Assembly (NCBI GenBank): GCA_025963645.1 | Contig: JAOQAI010000015.1 | Span: 62,001 to 126,000, forward strand | Source of the DNA: Flaviaestuariibacter sp. | Lineage (GTDB): Bacteria > Bacteroidota > Bacteroidia > Chitinophagales > Chitinophagaceae | Length of the DNA stretch: 64,000 bases | Reading direction: 5' to 3' | Shown here: one piece after another, positions 9,142 to 17,629 of the stretch | How positions within the stretch are numbered: position 1 is the first letter of the stretch | Layout of the letters: the number at the start of each line of letters is the position of its first letter | Notes under the pieces: model-generated | What the model saw: the letters and a program-made list of their open reading frames with translations, nothing else | Told to the model about the DNA's origin: nothing | Databases searched by the model: none | Translations under genes and position numbers: made by a program

Positions 9142-9570
9142 TTATTTTTTAAATTGTTGCAGGTAAATTCCCTCCAGGAACAGGATCGTATCACGTGTTT
9201 GCCGCTGTCCCATATCTCCACTTTTTAGCAGGCTGTCCAGGTGAAGCCGGTAGGCATGTAACCGCAGGTATTCCTGGTAGGATAAAACAGGCAGGCGCTT
9301 TTTGGATAAATAGGTGGCAGGTTGATGGATTGAATCGATTGGAGCCATTTTGTTTTTACGCCCGAATATGCTTTCGGAAAAAACCCAGCTGCAGATCCCT
9401 GAACAAAGCAGGGTAAAGAAAACCAGGGTCATCTTTTGTACCCCCCTGGAACACCTTCCGAAGCCTCTGCCAAGCCACTCTGCCATACGTAGCTGTTCTT
9501 GCTGAACGGATTCCTGCAGGCGGTTCCAAAAACCGCTACCTGCTACTTCTCTGTTTTCTTTCCTTTTCAT
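9142..9570 (-). CDS. Small membrane protein in the TraL position of the tra operon
   Basis: A 142-residue protein between traK and traM. It has one transmembrane helix (MTLVFFTLLCSGICSWVFS, about 47-65), a basic cytoplasmic N-terminus and a periplasmic tail with LSYQEYLRLHAYRLHLDSLL. In CTnDOT-like operons the TraL position also holds a small single-pass membrane protein, so this is probably its counterpart, but the sequence similarity to TraL is not clear to me. The spacing (9 and 5 nt to its neighbours) supports co-translation. Confidence 0.75.
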   Translation of the reverse strand: MKRKENREVAGSGFWNRLQESVQQEQLRMAEWLGRGFGRCSRGVQKMTLVFFTLLCSGICSWVFSESIFGRKNKMAPIDSIHQPATYLSKKRLPVLSYQEYLRLHAYRLHLDSLLKSGDMGQRQTRDTILFLEGIYLQQFKK

Positions 9571-9579
9571 GGGAGCTGC

Positions 9580-10200
9580 TTAAGGGCGTGGTTCTGTTTT
9601 TATATCCCTGTTTTCGAGCGTGTTCCATTTTTCAATAAGAAAGCCATGGGGGTTATTGTCCGAACGGGAGACATGGCGAAGCCACCCTTCCGTCACCAAA
9701 GTGCGCTGCGTAATGGAACTGGGGCGGATAATATGTTCGGTTGCCCAGCACCGGAAGTGGTGGGGGTAGGTATCCATATCAACAGCCACGCTGTCCACCG
9801 AAATTTCCTGGCTGATATTTCCGGAAATGAGTCCCGTGTAATAATTGTTTTCTTTCAGGCTTTCATAAAGGGAGCGGGCAGAACCATCGGCGAGGTAGAG
9901 TGCCTTTGTGATATTGTTCTGAATGACTTTATCATCCGGATCGAGCGTAAAAAAATAGTGGTGAAAGGTGCGTACATGATCCCGCGCTTCCACCGGCAGG
10001 TTCTCCTTGCGGTCGCCGGCAAAGGCTTCTATGGCTTTCCCGCTTGCCAGCACATAAATTCGTGACTCCCGGTAGATGGTCGCTTTGTAGTTGCTGTAAA
10101 TGACCGCCCCGCAGATCAGTGTGCAGGCGGCGACGACGCAGAGACAAAAGGTGCGTACCTGCCGGAAGGCAGTATCTAGATTTTTTGCTTTCTGGAACAT
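9580..10200 (-). CDS. traK: Conjugative transposon protein TraK (VirB8-like)
   Basis: This is a 206-residue VirB8/TraK-like inner-membrane protein. It has the family's short cytoplasmic start (MFQKAKNLDTAFRQVRTF), one transmembrane helix (CLCVVAACTLICGAVIYSNY, about 19-38) and a periplasmic domain with IYVLASGKAIEAFAGDR and HVRTFHHYFFTLDPDD, which are strongly conserved in TraK. It ends with KWNTLENRDIKTEPRP. VirB8-type proteins nucleate assembly of the secretion channel. It follows traJ after 9 nt. Confidence 0.93.
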   Translation of the reverse strand: MFQKAKNLDTAFRQVRTFCLCVVAACTLICGAVIYSNYKATIYRESRIYVLASGKAIEAFAGDRKENLPVEARDHVRTFHHYFFTLDPDDKVIQNNITKALYLADGSARSLYESLKENNYYTGLISGNISQEISVDSVAVDMDTYPHHFRCWATEHIIRPSSITQRTLVTEGWLRHVSRSDNNPHGFLIEKWNTLENRDIKTEPRP

Positions 10201-10209
10201 GCTCTTGTT

Positions 10210-11406
10210 TTATTGTCCGCTTAATTTATCCTTTGTGTGTTGGTTCCCACCCTCCCCGAAGTACCCCCCGGAAGACCCGGAGTTGCTCATGCTGTTTCCC
10301 AGGCGGTTGGCAGCACCACCCATGCTGTCGGCGACCATGCCAGCTCCACTGCTGATCGAATGAACGGTGGAGGTGGCCGACGAGCTGAAGACATGCGTGA
10401 CCTTTTGAAGCAGCGCGTTGCCACCCCCGGCATGAACGATGTAATTGGCTACGGAAGGCACCGTGAAATAGCCGATAATGCCGATTATCAGGAAGATCAG
10501 GTAGGCGGTATCGGCAGAAGAAAAGAATGTATCCCCTGCTTCATTGATCTGGCTAATGTCCAAAGCGATCATCTTTTCCTGGATCTTGCCAATGATGCTG
10601 CCGAAGATGTTGGCCACCGGCAACCAGAGGAAGACATTGATGTAACGGGCAATCCAAACTGTGAGCGTATGACCAAATCCATCAAAGACCGCGATGCCAA
10701 ATACAAGGGGCCCGAGGATGGCCAGTACAATAAGATAAAAGGTCCGGATGGTATTGATGCAAAGACCGGCTGCCAGGTAGATGACATGCAACACTTCGCT
10801 CATCCACTCCTTGATCGCATTGCGAAAGTTGTAGGAAGCCTTCGCCATGGCGAACTTGATGTCGTTGCCGATGCCCTCGAAGAAGTTTTCATCCTCCGGG
10901 GTCTCACCGGGGTTGGTGTATTTATACCATTTGTCGCGATCGCCACTACCGCTTTCACCAACATAGATCTGCCATACCGTTGAATTCTTTACCGCGTCGT
11001 CCTTTTTTTTGAGGAGTACCTCAACGGCTTTATCCGAACCGGTGACCATCGCTGAAGTTGCCGTTACCGTCGGTTTCATGACGCCGTTGATCAGGGCGAT
11101 CACCGACGGAAAAATAAGGACCGTAAAGCCAATGACAAAAGGGCGGAAAAGAGGGTAGAAGTCTACCGCCTCCGCGCGACTGATATGCCCCCACACGCGC
11201 GCTGCGATGTACCAGGTGGCTGCAAATCCGGCAATGCCGCGACCGACACCAATTAATTGACTGCAAAGCGGCAGCATTTCTTCATAAAGCTGCTCCAGCA
11301 CCTTTTGCAAGCCGGTAATTTCTCCTGAAATACCCTGCGCCTGACTTCCCTCGGGCAATAGAATCCCCGCTATCGTGACCAGCACGATTCCCATACACCT
11401 TTTCAT
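10210..11406 (-). CDS. traJ: Conjugative transposon protein TraJ (VirB6-like)
   Basis: This is a 398-residue polytopic inner-membrane protein, VirB6/TraJ-like. It begins with a signal-like helix (MKRCMGIVLVTIAGILLPEG), then several helices: IGVGRGIAGFAATWYIAARV; FVIGFTVLIFPSVIALING; IYLAAGLCINTIRTFYLIVL; AILGPLVFGIAVFDGF; and AYLIFLIIGIIGYFTVPSVA. The motif WIARYINVFLWLPVANIFG is typical of the family. The C-terminus is a Ser/Gly/Asn-rich tail (SNSGSSGGYFGEGGNQH). VirB6-type proteins form the inner-membrane part of the DNA channel. Confidence 0.93.
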   Translation of the reverse strand: MKRCMGIVLVTIAGILLPEGSQAQGISGEITGLQKVLEQLYEEMLPLCSQLIGVGRGIAGFAATWYIAARVWGHISRAEAVDFYPLFRPFVIGFTVLIFPSVIALINGVMKPTVTATSAMVTGSDKAVEVLLKKKDDAVKNSTVWQIYVGESGSGDRDKWYKYTNPGETPEDENFFEGIGNDIKFAMAKASYNFRNAIKEWMSEVLHVIYLAAGLCINTIRTFYLIVLAILGPLVFGIAVFDGFGHTLTVWIARYINVFLWLPVANIFGSIIGKIQEKMIALDISQINEAGDTFFSSADTAYLIFLIIGIIGYFTVPSVANYIVHAGGGNALLQKVTHVFSSSATSTVHSISSGAGMVADSMGGAANRLGNSMSNSGSSGGYFGEGGNQHTKDKLSGQ

Positions 11407-11416
11407 AGTCTTTGCT

Positions 11417-12052
11417 TTAGTGGTTTATGCCATAGAGTCCTTTGATCGCCCGGAGATTGTTTTTTTCCTGGGCCCGCTGCAGGCCGAGTGCCCGTGTCCC
11501 GGAATTAAAATGACGGAGAAAAGCGAGCGCGTCTTCCATTTCAACCGCAACCCGGTCGATTGCCTGCAGGCGCTCCTCATCGGACATGCGGAGCCGCCCG
11601 GCTGTCAGTACCCCGGACAGGGTTTCAAGGTTTTTCAAGGACGTTTGAAAGAGGTTGCTGTATACCTTACTGAAATAAGACAGTTCCCCAGGGGTGAACA
11701 GCATGCTCGCCGTAAATTGGCGCCTTGCTGTTTTATATTCTTTTACCAACGCCGCTTGTTGTGAAAGAATGACGGGCACCTTTGCATAGTTGCGAACGGC
11801 AGGACTCACCTCAAAGAGGGCATCCAGAAATGCCTGGTGCAATTCAACGTTTTCTTCCGTTAGTCCTTTGATGCGGGTATAGCCCTGTGAAAGGATGGTA
11901 TATCCTTTCTTTAATTGTGACAGCATGGTTTTGAGCTGGGCCAATTTTTCCACGTTGAGAAGCAGCTGCTGTGCTTCTGATGACTGGGCGGCTGCCCGGT
12001 GGGCGCCGAAAGGCAGTAAAAAAATTCCGATTAACCAAACACACTTTTTCAT
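11417..12052 (-). CDS. TraI-like (TerB-fold?) secreted conjugation protein, paralogue 3
   Basis: A 211-residue protein with a signal peptide (MKKCVWLIGIFLLPFGAHRAAA) and an all-helical mature part. It is one of three consecutive genes of the same length class and pattern. Shared features are KLAQLKTMLSQLKKGYTILS near residue 40, then VSPAVRNYAKVP, FTPGELSYFSKVY near 120, and SDEERLQAIDRVAVEME near 155. The family is usually labelled TraI or TerB in Bacteroidota elements. The exact role is unknown; export and location before traJ suggest a periplasmic factor of the mating apparatus. Confidence 0.8.
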   Translation of the reverse strand: MKKCVWLIGIFLLPFGAHRAAAQSSEAQQLLLNVEKLAQLKTMLSQLKKGYTILSQGYTRIKGLTEENVELHQAFLDALFEVSPAVRNYAKVPVILSQQAALVKEYKTARRQFTASMLFTPGELSYFSKVYSNLFQTSLKNLETLSGVLTAGRLRMSDEERLQAIDRVAVEMEDALAFLRHFNSGTRALGLQRAQEKNNLRAIKGLYGINH

Positions 12053-12073
12053 ACACGTAGTTTAAGAAGTTTA

Positions 12074-12709
12074 TCACTTGTAGAGCCGCTGCATTACAGG
12101 TTCCTTATACCTTTCTCCTTTGCGTTGCCACACGAGAAGCTGCAGGCTGCTTCTGTAATCCCCGATCGCAGCTTTAAGAGCGGTGAGCTCACTGTAAAAG
12201 GCATCCAGTTTGCCAATCCGCTCCGCATCGCGTAGTGTAGTGCGGTCATTGGTAACCACGGCCAGCAGTTGTTCAAGCGTCCCATAAATGTGCTGGGACA
12301 GCTGGTCCAAAACGGATCTTGCCACAGCTTTTTCCCTTGAAGAAAGCAGGAGGGTGGCCTGCACTAGCCGACGGGACTGAACAACCGCATTTAACAGGTC
12401 CTTCCCGGCCGCCTTCGATGCGGGAAGCTTCCAATAGTTCAGCACGGCCGGGGATACTGTTCTAAGCGAGGTAAAGTGGTCCTGGTGGAGCTGCCGGTCA
12501 CCTCCTTTAATGCGGGCAAGGGTGGTAAGACCGGTTTGGGCAACAGAGAAACCTTTTTGGACCACACCGGTATAGGCTTTCAAACCGGCGATCTGCTCAG
12601 TAAGATAACGGATGCCGGTCTTTTTTTGCTGTAACCACTCATCAAGGGGTTGTGCCTGTCCTGCCTGGAAAAAGGCAAGAAACAGGTAAAAAAGGGCTGT
12701 CTTTTTCAT
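12074..12709 (-). CDS. TraI-like secreted conjugation protein, paralogue 2
   Basis: A 211-residue exported helical protein (signal peptide MKKTALFYLFLAFFQAGQAQ). It resembles its downstream neighbour: ARIKGGDRQLHQDHFTSLRT and VSPAVLNYWKLP, where the neighbour has TRIKGLTEENVELHQAFLDA and VSPAVRNYAKVP, showing that the two are duplicates. The terminal helix RSSLQLLVWQRKGERYKEPV replaces the GTRALGLQRAQEKNNLRAIK of the paralogue. It diverges more at the segment equivalent to FTPGELSYFSKVY (LSSREKAVARSVL). The role is presumably structural in conjugation. Confidence 0.78.
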   Translation of the reverse strand: MKKTALFYLFLAFFQAGQAQPLDEWLQQKKTGIRYLTEQIAGLKAYTGVVQKGFSVAQTGLTTLARIKGGDRQLHQDHFTSLRTVSPAVLNYWKLPASKAAGKDLLNAVVQSRRLVQATLLLSSREKAVARSVLDQLSQHIYGTLEQLLAVVTNDRTTLRDAERIGKLDAFYSELTALKAAIGDYRSSLQLLVWQRKGERYKEPVMQRLYK

Positions 12710-12719
12710 AGGTCATTGT

Positions 12720-13394
12720 TTAGTATGGTAGTCCGTAGAGGCTGCGGACAAGGGTTGTTTCTTTTCTATCCCGGGAACGCTGCAGGGAGAGCTGGATATT
12801 GCTATTGGTAAAGGTTCGCAGGTCAGTGTAATTCGCTTCAATCGCTGCTGCCGTTTTATCAATCAGCGCCATGCGCTCCCCGTCGCTCATGCGGGTGGTA
12901 AAGGACCGGACAACAAGCTCAATTCCTTCCAGGTGCTGAAGACTTTCGGCGAGGATGCCCGCGTAGACGCTACCTATATACTCCACTTCCCGGGGTGTAA
13001 AATGACGGTCGCGGCGCACCCCGCTCCATGCCCGGCTATAGGCCGCCACCAGCAGCTTTTGTTTGTCCATCAGGTCCCTGAGACGGTGGTAATAAGCAAG
13101 GGCAGTCTTTACTTTTCCGAGCTCTTCAAAATAATCGCTGTACAAGCGGCGCTGCTTTTCCGCCCACCCGGAAATCTCGTTCAGCTTTAATTTGGACATG
13201 GTGTTTTCAAGGGTCTTCTGCGCATTTTGCAACCAGACCGTCTTGTTTTGAATACGCTGGATCTTTAAATCCATCGCTACGATTACTTTTTTGATGCCTT
13301 CTTTAATGATCACTGAGATCGGGTCCTGTGCAGCACCACGCCCAGGTAGCAGCACAAGCGCCAGGCACAGGAGATAAATGGATGTCTTTTTCAT
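12720..13394 (-). CDS. traI: Conjugal transfer protein TraI
   Basis: A 224-residue exported protein with signal peptide MKKTSIYLLCLALVLLPGRG. The mature part is helical and carries the typical TraI segments QNKTVWLQNAQKTLENTMSK, AEKQRRLYSDYFEEL, HFTPREVEYIGSVYAGIL and SDGERMALIDKTAAAIE, ending TTLVRSLYGLPY. The second gene downstream ends in a similar RAIKGLYGINH. It overlaps the traG stop by 4 nt, so the two are translationally coupled. The family is found only in Bacteroidota mating systems, and its molecular role is not established. Confidence 0.85.
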   Translation of the reverse strand: MKKTSIYLLCLALVLLPGRGAAQDPISVIIKEGIKKVIVAMDLKIQRIQNKTVWLQNAQKTLENTMSKLKLNEISGWAEKQRRLYSDYFEELGKVKTALAYYHRLRDLMDKQKLLVAAYSRAWSGVRRDRHFTPREVEYIGSVYAGILAESLQHLEGIELVVRSFTTRMSDGERMALIDKTAAAIEANYTDLRTFTNSNIQLSLQRSRDRKETTLVRSLYGLPY

Positions 13395-15892
13395 GGGTTA
13401 TTATTTTTCGGTTTATGTCGATCGTTAGTACGTACCTCCCGCATCTCTCTTGCCAGTGCGGCAATACCCTGCCGGATGCTCCCGTAGCGTGCTGCGTATT
13501 GCTGCACTCTTAGCTTTTCAGTTTCCTCGGTGGTATAGGTGAGGTATTCTTCTGGCGAGACTTCCGTGCGGTAGACTTTGGAGAGGGTGCCTCCGAGGGA
13601 GATAAAAACTTCCTTGTACTTCCTGTGCGAATCATTGGCCCGGTTCAGGGAAAGGACCTGTGCTTTTTCCTTTTCCGTTAGCCCGAGCAACTCCTGGATC
13701 GCATCAAACTTGTTCTGGTACTTCGACTGGTCCAGCAGGATCTTGCAGTCGCTGTTGTTGATGATGGCCTGCTTCACTACCGGCGAGGAAATAATATCCT
13801 CGACTTCCTGGGTCACCACAATAGCTTCGCCAAAAAACTTACGCACGGTCTTGAAGAGGTACTTGATATATTCTGCCATGCCTTCCTTGGCGATGGCTTT
13901 CCAGGCCTCTTCGATGAGGATCATTTTGCGCACCCCTTTCAGTTTGCGCATCTTGGAAATAAAGACTTCCATAATGATCAGTGTTACCACAGGGAAAAGG
14001 ATGGGATGATCCTTGATATTGTCCAGCTCAAAGACAATAAATCGCTGGGGCAGGAGGTCAATATTTTCGGTTGCGTTGAGCAGGTAGTCGAACTCGCCGC
14101 CCTTGTAATAGGGCCGCAGCACATAGAGCAGGTTGGAGAGATCGAAGTCCTTTTCCTTAACCTGCTGCTCTGCCAGCTTTGCCGAGAATTCGGATCCGAG
14201 GAACTCGTAAAAGCTATTAAAGCCCGGGAAGATATTTTCGTCCCGGTCAAGGAATTCGTAATACTGCTGCAGGGCGTTACTAAGGGCTACATACTCGCTG
14301 CGGGAGAAACCTTCGCTGTCTTTTTTCCAAAGTGCCAGCAGGAGCGTTTTGATACTTTCCTTCTTTTCGGTATCCAGTATATCGCCTTCGCCAATATAAA
14401 AGGGATTGAAGCGGATGGGCGTGGTTTCCCCATAAGTGAAGTAATAGCCTACCACCAGGTCGCACAACCCCTTGTAGGAATGCCCGACATCCACGAGCAC
14501 GACATGCGTGCCCTGCTCGTAATAGCTGCGCACCATATGGTTGGTGAAAAAGGATTTGCCGCTCCCGGAGGGACCGAGAATAAACTTATTACGGTTCGTG
14601 CAGATGCCCCGCTGCATTGGTTCATCACTGATGTCTACATGAACAGGTTTCCCCGTCAGGCGGTCGCCCAGGCGTAATCCCGTGGGGCTGGGTGAACTCC
14701 GGTAGGCGGTTTCCAGGTTTAGAAAACAACAAGCCTGTTCTGCAAAGGTGTCGAAAGTATCGTTCATCGGGAAATCACCTTCGTTACCCGGCAGGCCGGC
14801 CCAGAGGATCTGCGGGGCTCCCGGCACCTCCAGCTTGGGTGCGGCATCCATCTGGGCAAGGGCGGAGCCAACCCGGTTTTTCAGCTCCTTCAATCCTTCT
14901 TTTTCGCAAGTCCAAACCAGTACATTGAAGTGGGCTTTTATCGGTAAGCGCTGCTGCGAAATGGCTTCGTTTAAAAAATCGTTGACCGCTTCTTTACTGA
15001 TCGCGTTTTCCCTTGAATACGCCGCCAGGGATTGGAGGCGAAGCCGCTTGCTTTCCAGCCGCTTCAGCGTTTGTTGCGCCTCTTCGATAAAGAAAAACTG
15101 GTTATAGATATGACTGCAGGGAAGCAGCAGCCCCAGGGGTGCCGCAAAGCCAATACTGAATTTGGTTTTATCCGTTGAATATTTATCGTAATTGATCCGC
15201 GAACCGCACAACGCGGGAAGATCATTGGCGTCACCCAGGGTATAAAGCTGGAGGTAGGCATCACCGATGCGAAGGTCGGGATCAAAGGTGATGTCTTTGA
15301 TCAGGGGCTTTCCGGATTGCTCCAGCAGGTAGCAATACCGCTCCAGTACGCCCGCCTGGCCGGGTCTGCTCAGCAGCTCTTTTTCCTTTAGCTGCTCCGG
15401 TTGCGCAAAACCGCTGTCTTCCAGGATGCGGCAAAACTGGCTGCAAGCGTCCATGAAATCAGGCAGGGCCTGCGGCTGCAGTACGTGCCCGGGGAAAAGG
15501 TTTTTACGCAGCAGGTTGGAGAGCAGCGAACTGGAAGGTCTTTTGCCAGGGGGGCGCTTTGTAAGAAAGAGGTAGCACTGGTGATCCAGGAACGGGCGTT
15601 CATGGAAGAACCGTTCGCTGGACTGGGTTAGAAAAGAGGCGTTTTCCTTTGAAAAGTCCGATTGCACCCGGGAGTCCACAAACCAATCCTGTTTATGAAA
15701 GACCGTTCCCGGTGGTAACACTTTTATGGCTTTGATCCAGGTATGGTGAAACGCTTCATAGTCCCGGTCCGAAAGCGAAAACAGCTCGGGAAGGTGGACG
15801 TTGTACGCCGCGGTGAAGTCGCCGCTTTTGGAAAGCAGGCAATCGTGCTCAATGCCCAGGATCGGCAGGATGTCCGATAGGTTTCGTTCCAT
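13391..15892 (-). CDS. traG: Conjugation ATPase TraG (VirB4-like)
   Basis: This 833-residue protein is the VirB4-type ATPase that energises assembly and transfer. The N-terminal TraG domain starts MERNLSDILPILGIEHDCLL. The Walker A is GPSGSGKSFFTNHM (about residues 438-451), with a preceding GICTNRNKFILG that is typical of the family. The Walker B is MILIEEAWK, followed by LFKTVRKFFGEAIVVTQEVE and the conserved NNSDCKILLDQSKY. Its length matches the family (about 830). It lies 5 nt after traF and overlaps traI by 4 nt. Confidence 0.97.
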   Translation of the reverse strand: MERNLSDILPILGIEHDCLLSKSGDFTAAYNVHLPELFSLSDRDYEAFHHTWIKAIKVLPPGTVFHKQDWFVDSRVQSDFSKENASFLTQSSERFFHERPFLDHQCYLFLTKRPPGKRPSSSLLSNLLRKNLFPGHVLQPQALPDFMDACSQFCRILEDSGFAQPEQLKEKELLSRPGQAGVLERYCYLLEQSGKPLIKDITFDPDLRIGDAYLQLYTLGDANDLPALCGSRINYDKYSTDKTKFSIGFAAPLGLLLPCSHIYNQFFFIEEAQQTLKRLESKRLRLQSLAAYSRENAISKEAVNDFLNEAISQQRLPIKAHFNVLVWTCEKEGLKELKNRVGSALAQMDAAPKLEVPGAPQILWAGLPGNEGDFPMNDTFDTFAEQACCFLNLETAYRSSPSPTGLRLGDRLTGKPVHVDISDEPMQRGICTNRNKFILGPSGSGKSFFTNHMVRSYYEQGTHVVLVDVGHSYKGLCDLVVGYYFTYGETTPIRFNPFYIGEGDILDTEKKESIKTLLLALWKKDSEGFSRSEYVALSNALQQYYEFLDRDENIFPGFNSFYEFLGSEFSAKLAEQQVKEKDFDLSNLLYVLRPYYKGGEFDYLLNATENIDLLPQRFIVFELDNIKDHPILFPVVTLIIMEVFISKMRKLKGVRKMILIEEAWKAIAKEGMAEYIKYLFKTVRKFFGEAIVVTQEVEDIISSPVVKQAIINNSDCKILLDQSKYQNKFDAIQELLGLTEKEKAQVLSLNRANDSHRKYKEVFISLGGTLSKVYRTEVSPEEYLTYTTEETEKLRVQQYAARYGSIRQGIAALAREMREVRTNDRHKPKNNNP

Positions 15893-15897
15893 AGAAC

Positions 15898-16227
15898 TTA
15901 GTTTTTTTGTGAAGGGCTGATGGGGAGAAAGTACCTTCGGGAAGTGCTTTTAATGACTTTGGGAACCCTTTTCCGGGCGATCTTTTTCATCCACCCATAC
16001 GCCCCGTAGGTTCGGCTCATACGACCCACGTAGATGAAAAGACCGGCACCGGAAAGAAGGATAATTCCAAGGCAGAGGGCCGGGTTGACACCACAGATAT
16101 AAAGCACGGCAAAGCCCATCAGCAAGAGAACAAGACCGGCACCGAGATACCAGATATACTGCGCTTTAAATCCTTTGAATTCAACCGGCTTGTTTACGCC
16201 TTTGTTGATGCGGTAGACACTGCTCAT
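15898..16227 (-). CDS. traF: Conjugative transposon protein TraF (DUF4133)
   Basis: A 109-residue inner-membrane protein with the DUF4133 pattern: YRINKGVNKPVEFKGFKAQY at the start, then two helices (YLGAGLVLLLMGFAVLYICG and LCLGIILLSGAGLFIYVGRM). It ends in a basic cytoplasmic tail (KKIARKRVPKVIKS). It is VirB3-like in size and position, between the VirB2-like TraE and the VirB4-like TraG. It overlaps the traE stop by 4 nt. Confidence 0.93.
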   Translation of the reverse strand: MSSVYRINKGVNKPVEFKGFKAQYIWYLGAGLVLLLMGFAVLYICGVNPALCLGIILLSGAGLFIYVGRMSRTYGAYGWMKKIARKRVPKVIKSTSRRYFLPISPSQKN

Positions 16228-16559
16228 ACACCAAAGAAGGAGCGAATGACAGTAGCTACCACCACCAGGAAAACACAGGACCCAAACCAGGCAGCGGCTA
16301 CTTTGCCGGTGTCGTGGTCACCGCTGTTCCACTTCTGGTAAACCTTGACCGCCCCGATCAAACCAAGGAGCGCCCCCACGGCGTACATCAGGTTTGTCCC
16401 CGATGCAAAATAGGACCGCACTTTGGTGTTTGCCTCATTGATGCCGGCATTGCCATCCTGTGCCAATGCGACCAGGTTTGTCACAAGCAAAAGGGCCGCG
16501 AAAAAGAATTTTTGGATACGGTTTTTGGAAAGGAAATACTTCCTGCTCACCTTTTTCAT
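16224..16559 (-). CDS. traE: Conjugative transposon protein TraE (DUF4134, pilin-like)
   Basis: A 112-residue protein with the DUF4134 layout: signal-like N-terminal helix (FFFAALLLVTNLVALAQDG), GINEANTKVRSYFASGTNLM, then helices MYAVGALLGLIGAVKVYQKW and AAWFGSCVFLVVVATVIRSF. I chose the ATG at 16559 over the GTG at 16565. The two-helix small hydrophobic design suggests a VirB2-like pilus or channel subunit. It is the first clear core gene of the mating operon and overlaps traF. Confidence 0.92.
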   Translation of the reverse strand: MKKVSRKYFLSKNRIQKFFFAALLLVTNLVALAQDGNAGINEANTKVRSYFASGTNLMYAVGALLGLIGAVKVYQKWNSGDHDTGKVAAAWFGSCVFLVVVATVIRSFFGV

Positions 16560-16602
16560 ACACACATTTTTATGGTTAAGAGTAAAAGAGACCTTTTTTA
16601 AA

Positions 16603-16640
16603 CCCGCTTCCGGTGGCCGCCTGCCATAGGGCAGGAGGCC
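16603..16640 (-). terminator. GC-rich hairpin between the 165-aa gene and traE
   Basis: On the minus strand the sequence folds as GGCC-TC-CTGCC, loop CTAT, GGCAG-GC-GGCC, a strong stem with one internal mismatch pair, roughly 75 nt before the traE start. No run of T follows directly, so it may attenuate transcription or stabilise an mRNA end instead of acting as a classical terminator. Confidence 0.4.
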
Positions 16641-16655
16641 GGGAAGGGGTGCCTG

Positions 16656-17144
16656 TCAGGAGCCGGACCACACACGCCAGAGATCACCCTCACTCAGCTC
16701 CAGGGCACAGTAATGTTTGCATTGAGATACCAGCAGCCCGGTTATCGTTTCCCGGAAGGTGGAGTGGGAAAGGGCCGGGTACTTTGCCAGGATCACTTGC
16801 AGGGCGGCCAGTAATTCGGTACGCTCCAGCCGGGCCGCTCCCGCGGCTTCAAAGAAGGCCGTCAGTTCATCGAGGCACCCGTGCAACACGGTCTCATCCA
16901 CTTCTTCTACCGGACCCCCGGCTGCCGGACCACGCCGGAGGGCGGGCCGGTCAGGAAGGGTGTTGTCGGCCGGTGCATCAAAGGGTACGGAAAACGCGGA
17001 CGGTTCCTTTTTTTGCGGACCCCTGCGGTTAGACCGGAAGCGGATGCTGCTTCCAAAAAAGCGCAGGTACAAAACGATATAATATACGGTTGTAGACAGG
17101 ACAAGGGCTGTCCAGTAGCTTTGCCAGCTTATTGAATTTAGCAT
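16656..17144 (-). CDS. Hypothetical single-pass membrane protein at the head of the tra operon
   Basis: A 162-residue protein; I used the ATG at 17144, three codons inside the longest frame, which starts with GTG. The N-terminus has one transmembrane helix (WTALVLSTTVYYIVLYLRFF). After a disordered linker (residues about 35-75) comes a helical domain with VEEVDETVLHGCLDELTAFF and ERTELLAALQVILAKYPALS. This layout is seen in small conserved proteins before traE in related elements, but I cannot name a function. Confidence 0.7.
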   Translation of the reverse strand: MLNSISWQSYWTALVLSTTVYYIVLYLRFFGSSIRFRSNRRGPQKKEPSAFSVPFDAPADNTLPDRPALRRGPAAGGPVEEVDETVLHGCLDELTAFFEAAGAARLERTELLAALQVILAKYPALSHSTFRETITGLLVSQCKHYCALELSEGDLWRVWSGS

Positions 17145-17184
17145 AACACACAATTTTCAAACGTCACAATATCAAAAAGAGAAT

Positions 17185-17619
17185 CTAACCCAGGGAGTTC
17201 AACGAGCTGCTTCTTCGTCGGTAGCGGAAGTAGAGGCGTACTGCTGCAAAAACAGTTTTAATTAGGGTACAGAGCACAGAAAGCGCAAAGAGTCCGAAAG
17301 AAAGCACTGGTAACGTTTGTTCAAAAGATGCGCGGTTATAGTGCAGCCGTTCACCAGTAAAGAACAGGTATAGGGACACTGTCATCAGCAGGACACCAAC
17401 TAACACTAATATCGTCGTTACTCCATCTTTCGAAGCTTTGAGAGAGGCAACCGTAAAGAGAATGCCTGCAAGCCCAGTCAATGAATAAAATGCGCCATGT
17501 GAAGTACCGAGGATAAGGTAAAGCAAGTAAGGGCCGCCAAAAGCTTCACCACTGATTAGCAATAGCAGGAAGGAAATTGACAGAAAAATAGGATGTCCAA
17601 AAAAGTTAAGTGCTTTCAT
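17185..17619 (-). CDS. Hypothetical four-helix membrane protein
   Basis: A 144-residue integral membrane protein. The open frame starts upstream at 17691 inside the preceding gene; I chose the ATG at 17619 (MKALNFFGHPIFLSISFLLL), 11 nt after the lipoprotein gene's stop. Four hydrophobic helices are visible: FLSISFLLLLISG; YLLYLILGTSHGAFYSLTGL; VTTILVLVGVLLMTVSLYLF; and PVLSFGLFALSVLCTLIKTV. The tail is very basic (RLYFRYRRRSSS). Its tight link to the cell-wall-enzyme-like lipoprotein suggests a partner or immunity role; that is inference only. Confidence 0.7.
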   Translation of the reverse strand: MKALNFFGHPIFLSISFLLLLISGEAFGGPYLLYLILGTSHGAFYSLTGLAGILFTVASLKASKDGVTTILVLVGVLLMTVSLYLFFTGERLHYNRASFEQTLPVLSFGLFALSVLCTLIKTVFAAVRLYFRYRRRSSSLNSLG

Positions 17620-17629
17620 AAAATATTTT

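Noticed and set aside
11417-12709. Tellurite-resistance (TerB) genes
   Set aside because: The label is sometimes attached to this family, but signal peptides and the place within the tra operon point to conjugation and not to tellurite resistance.
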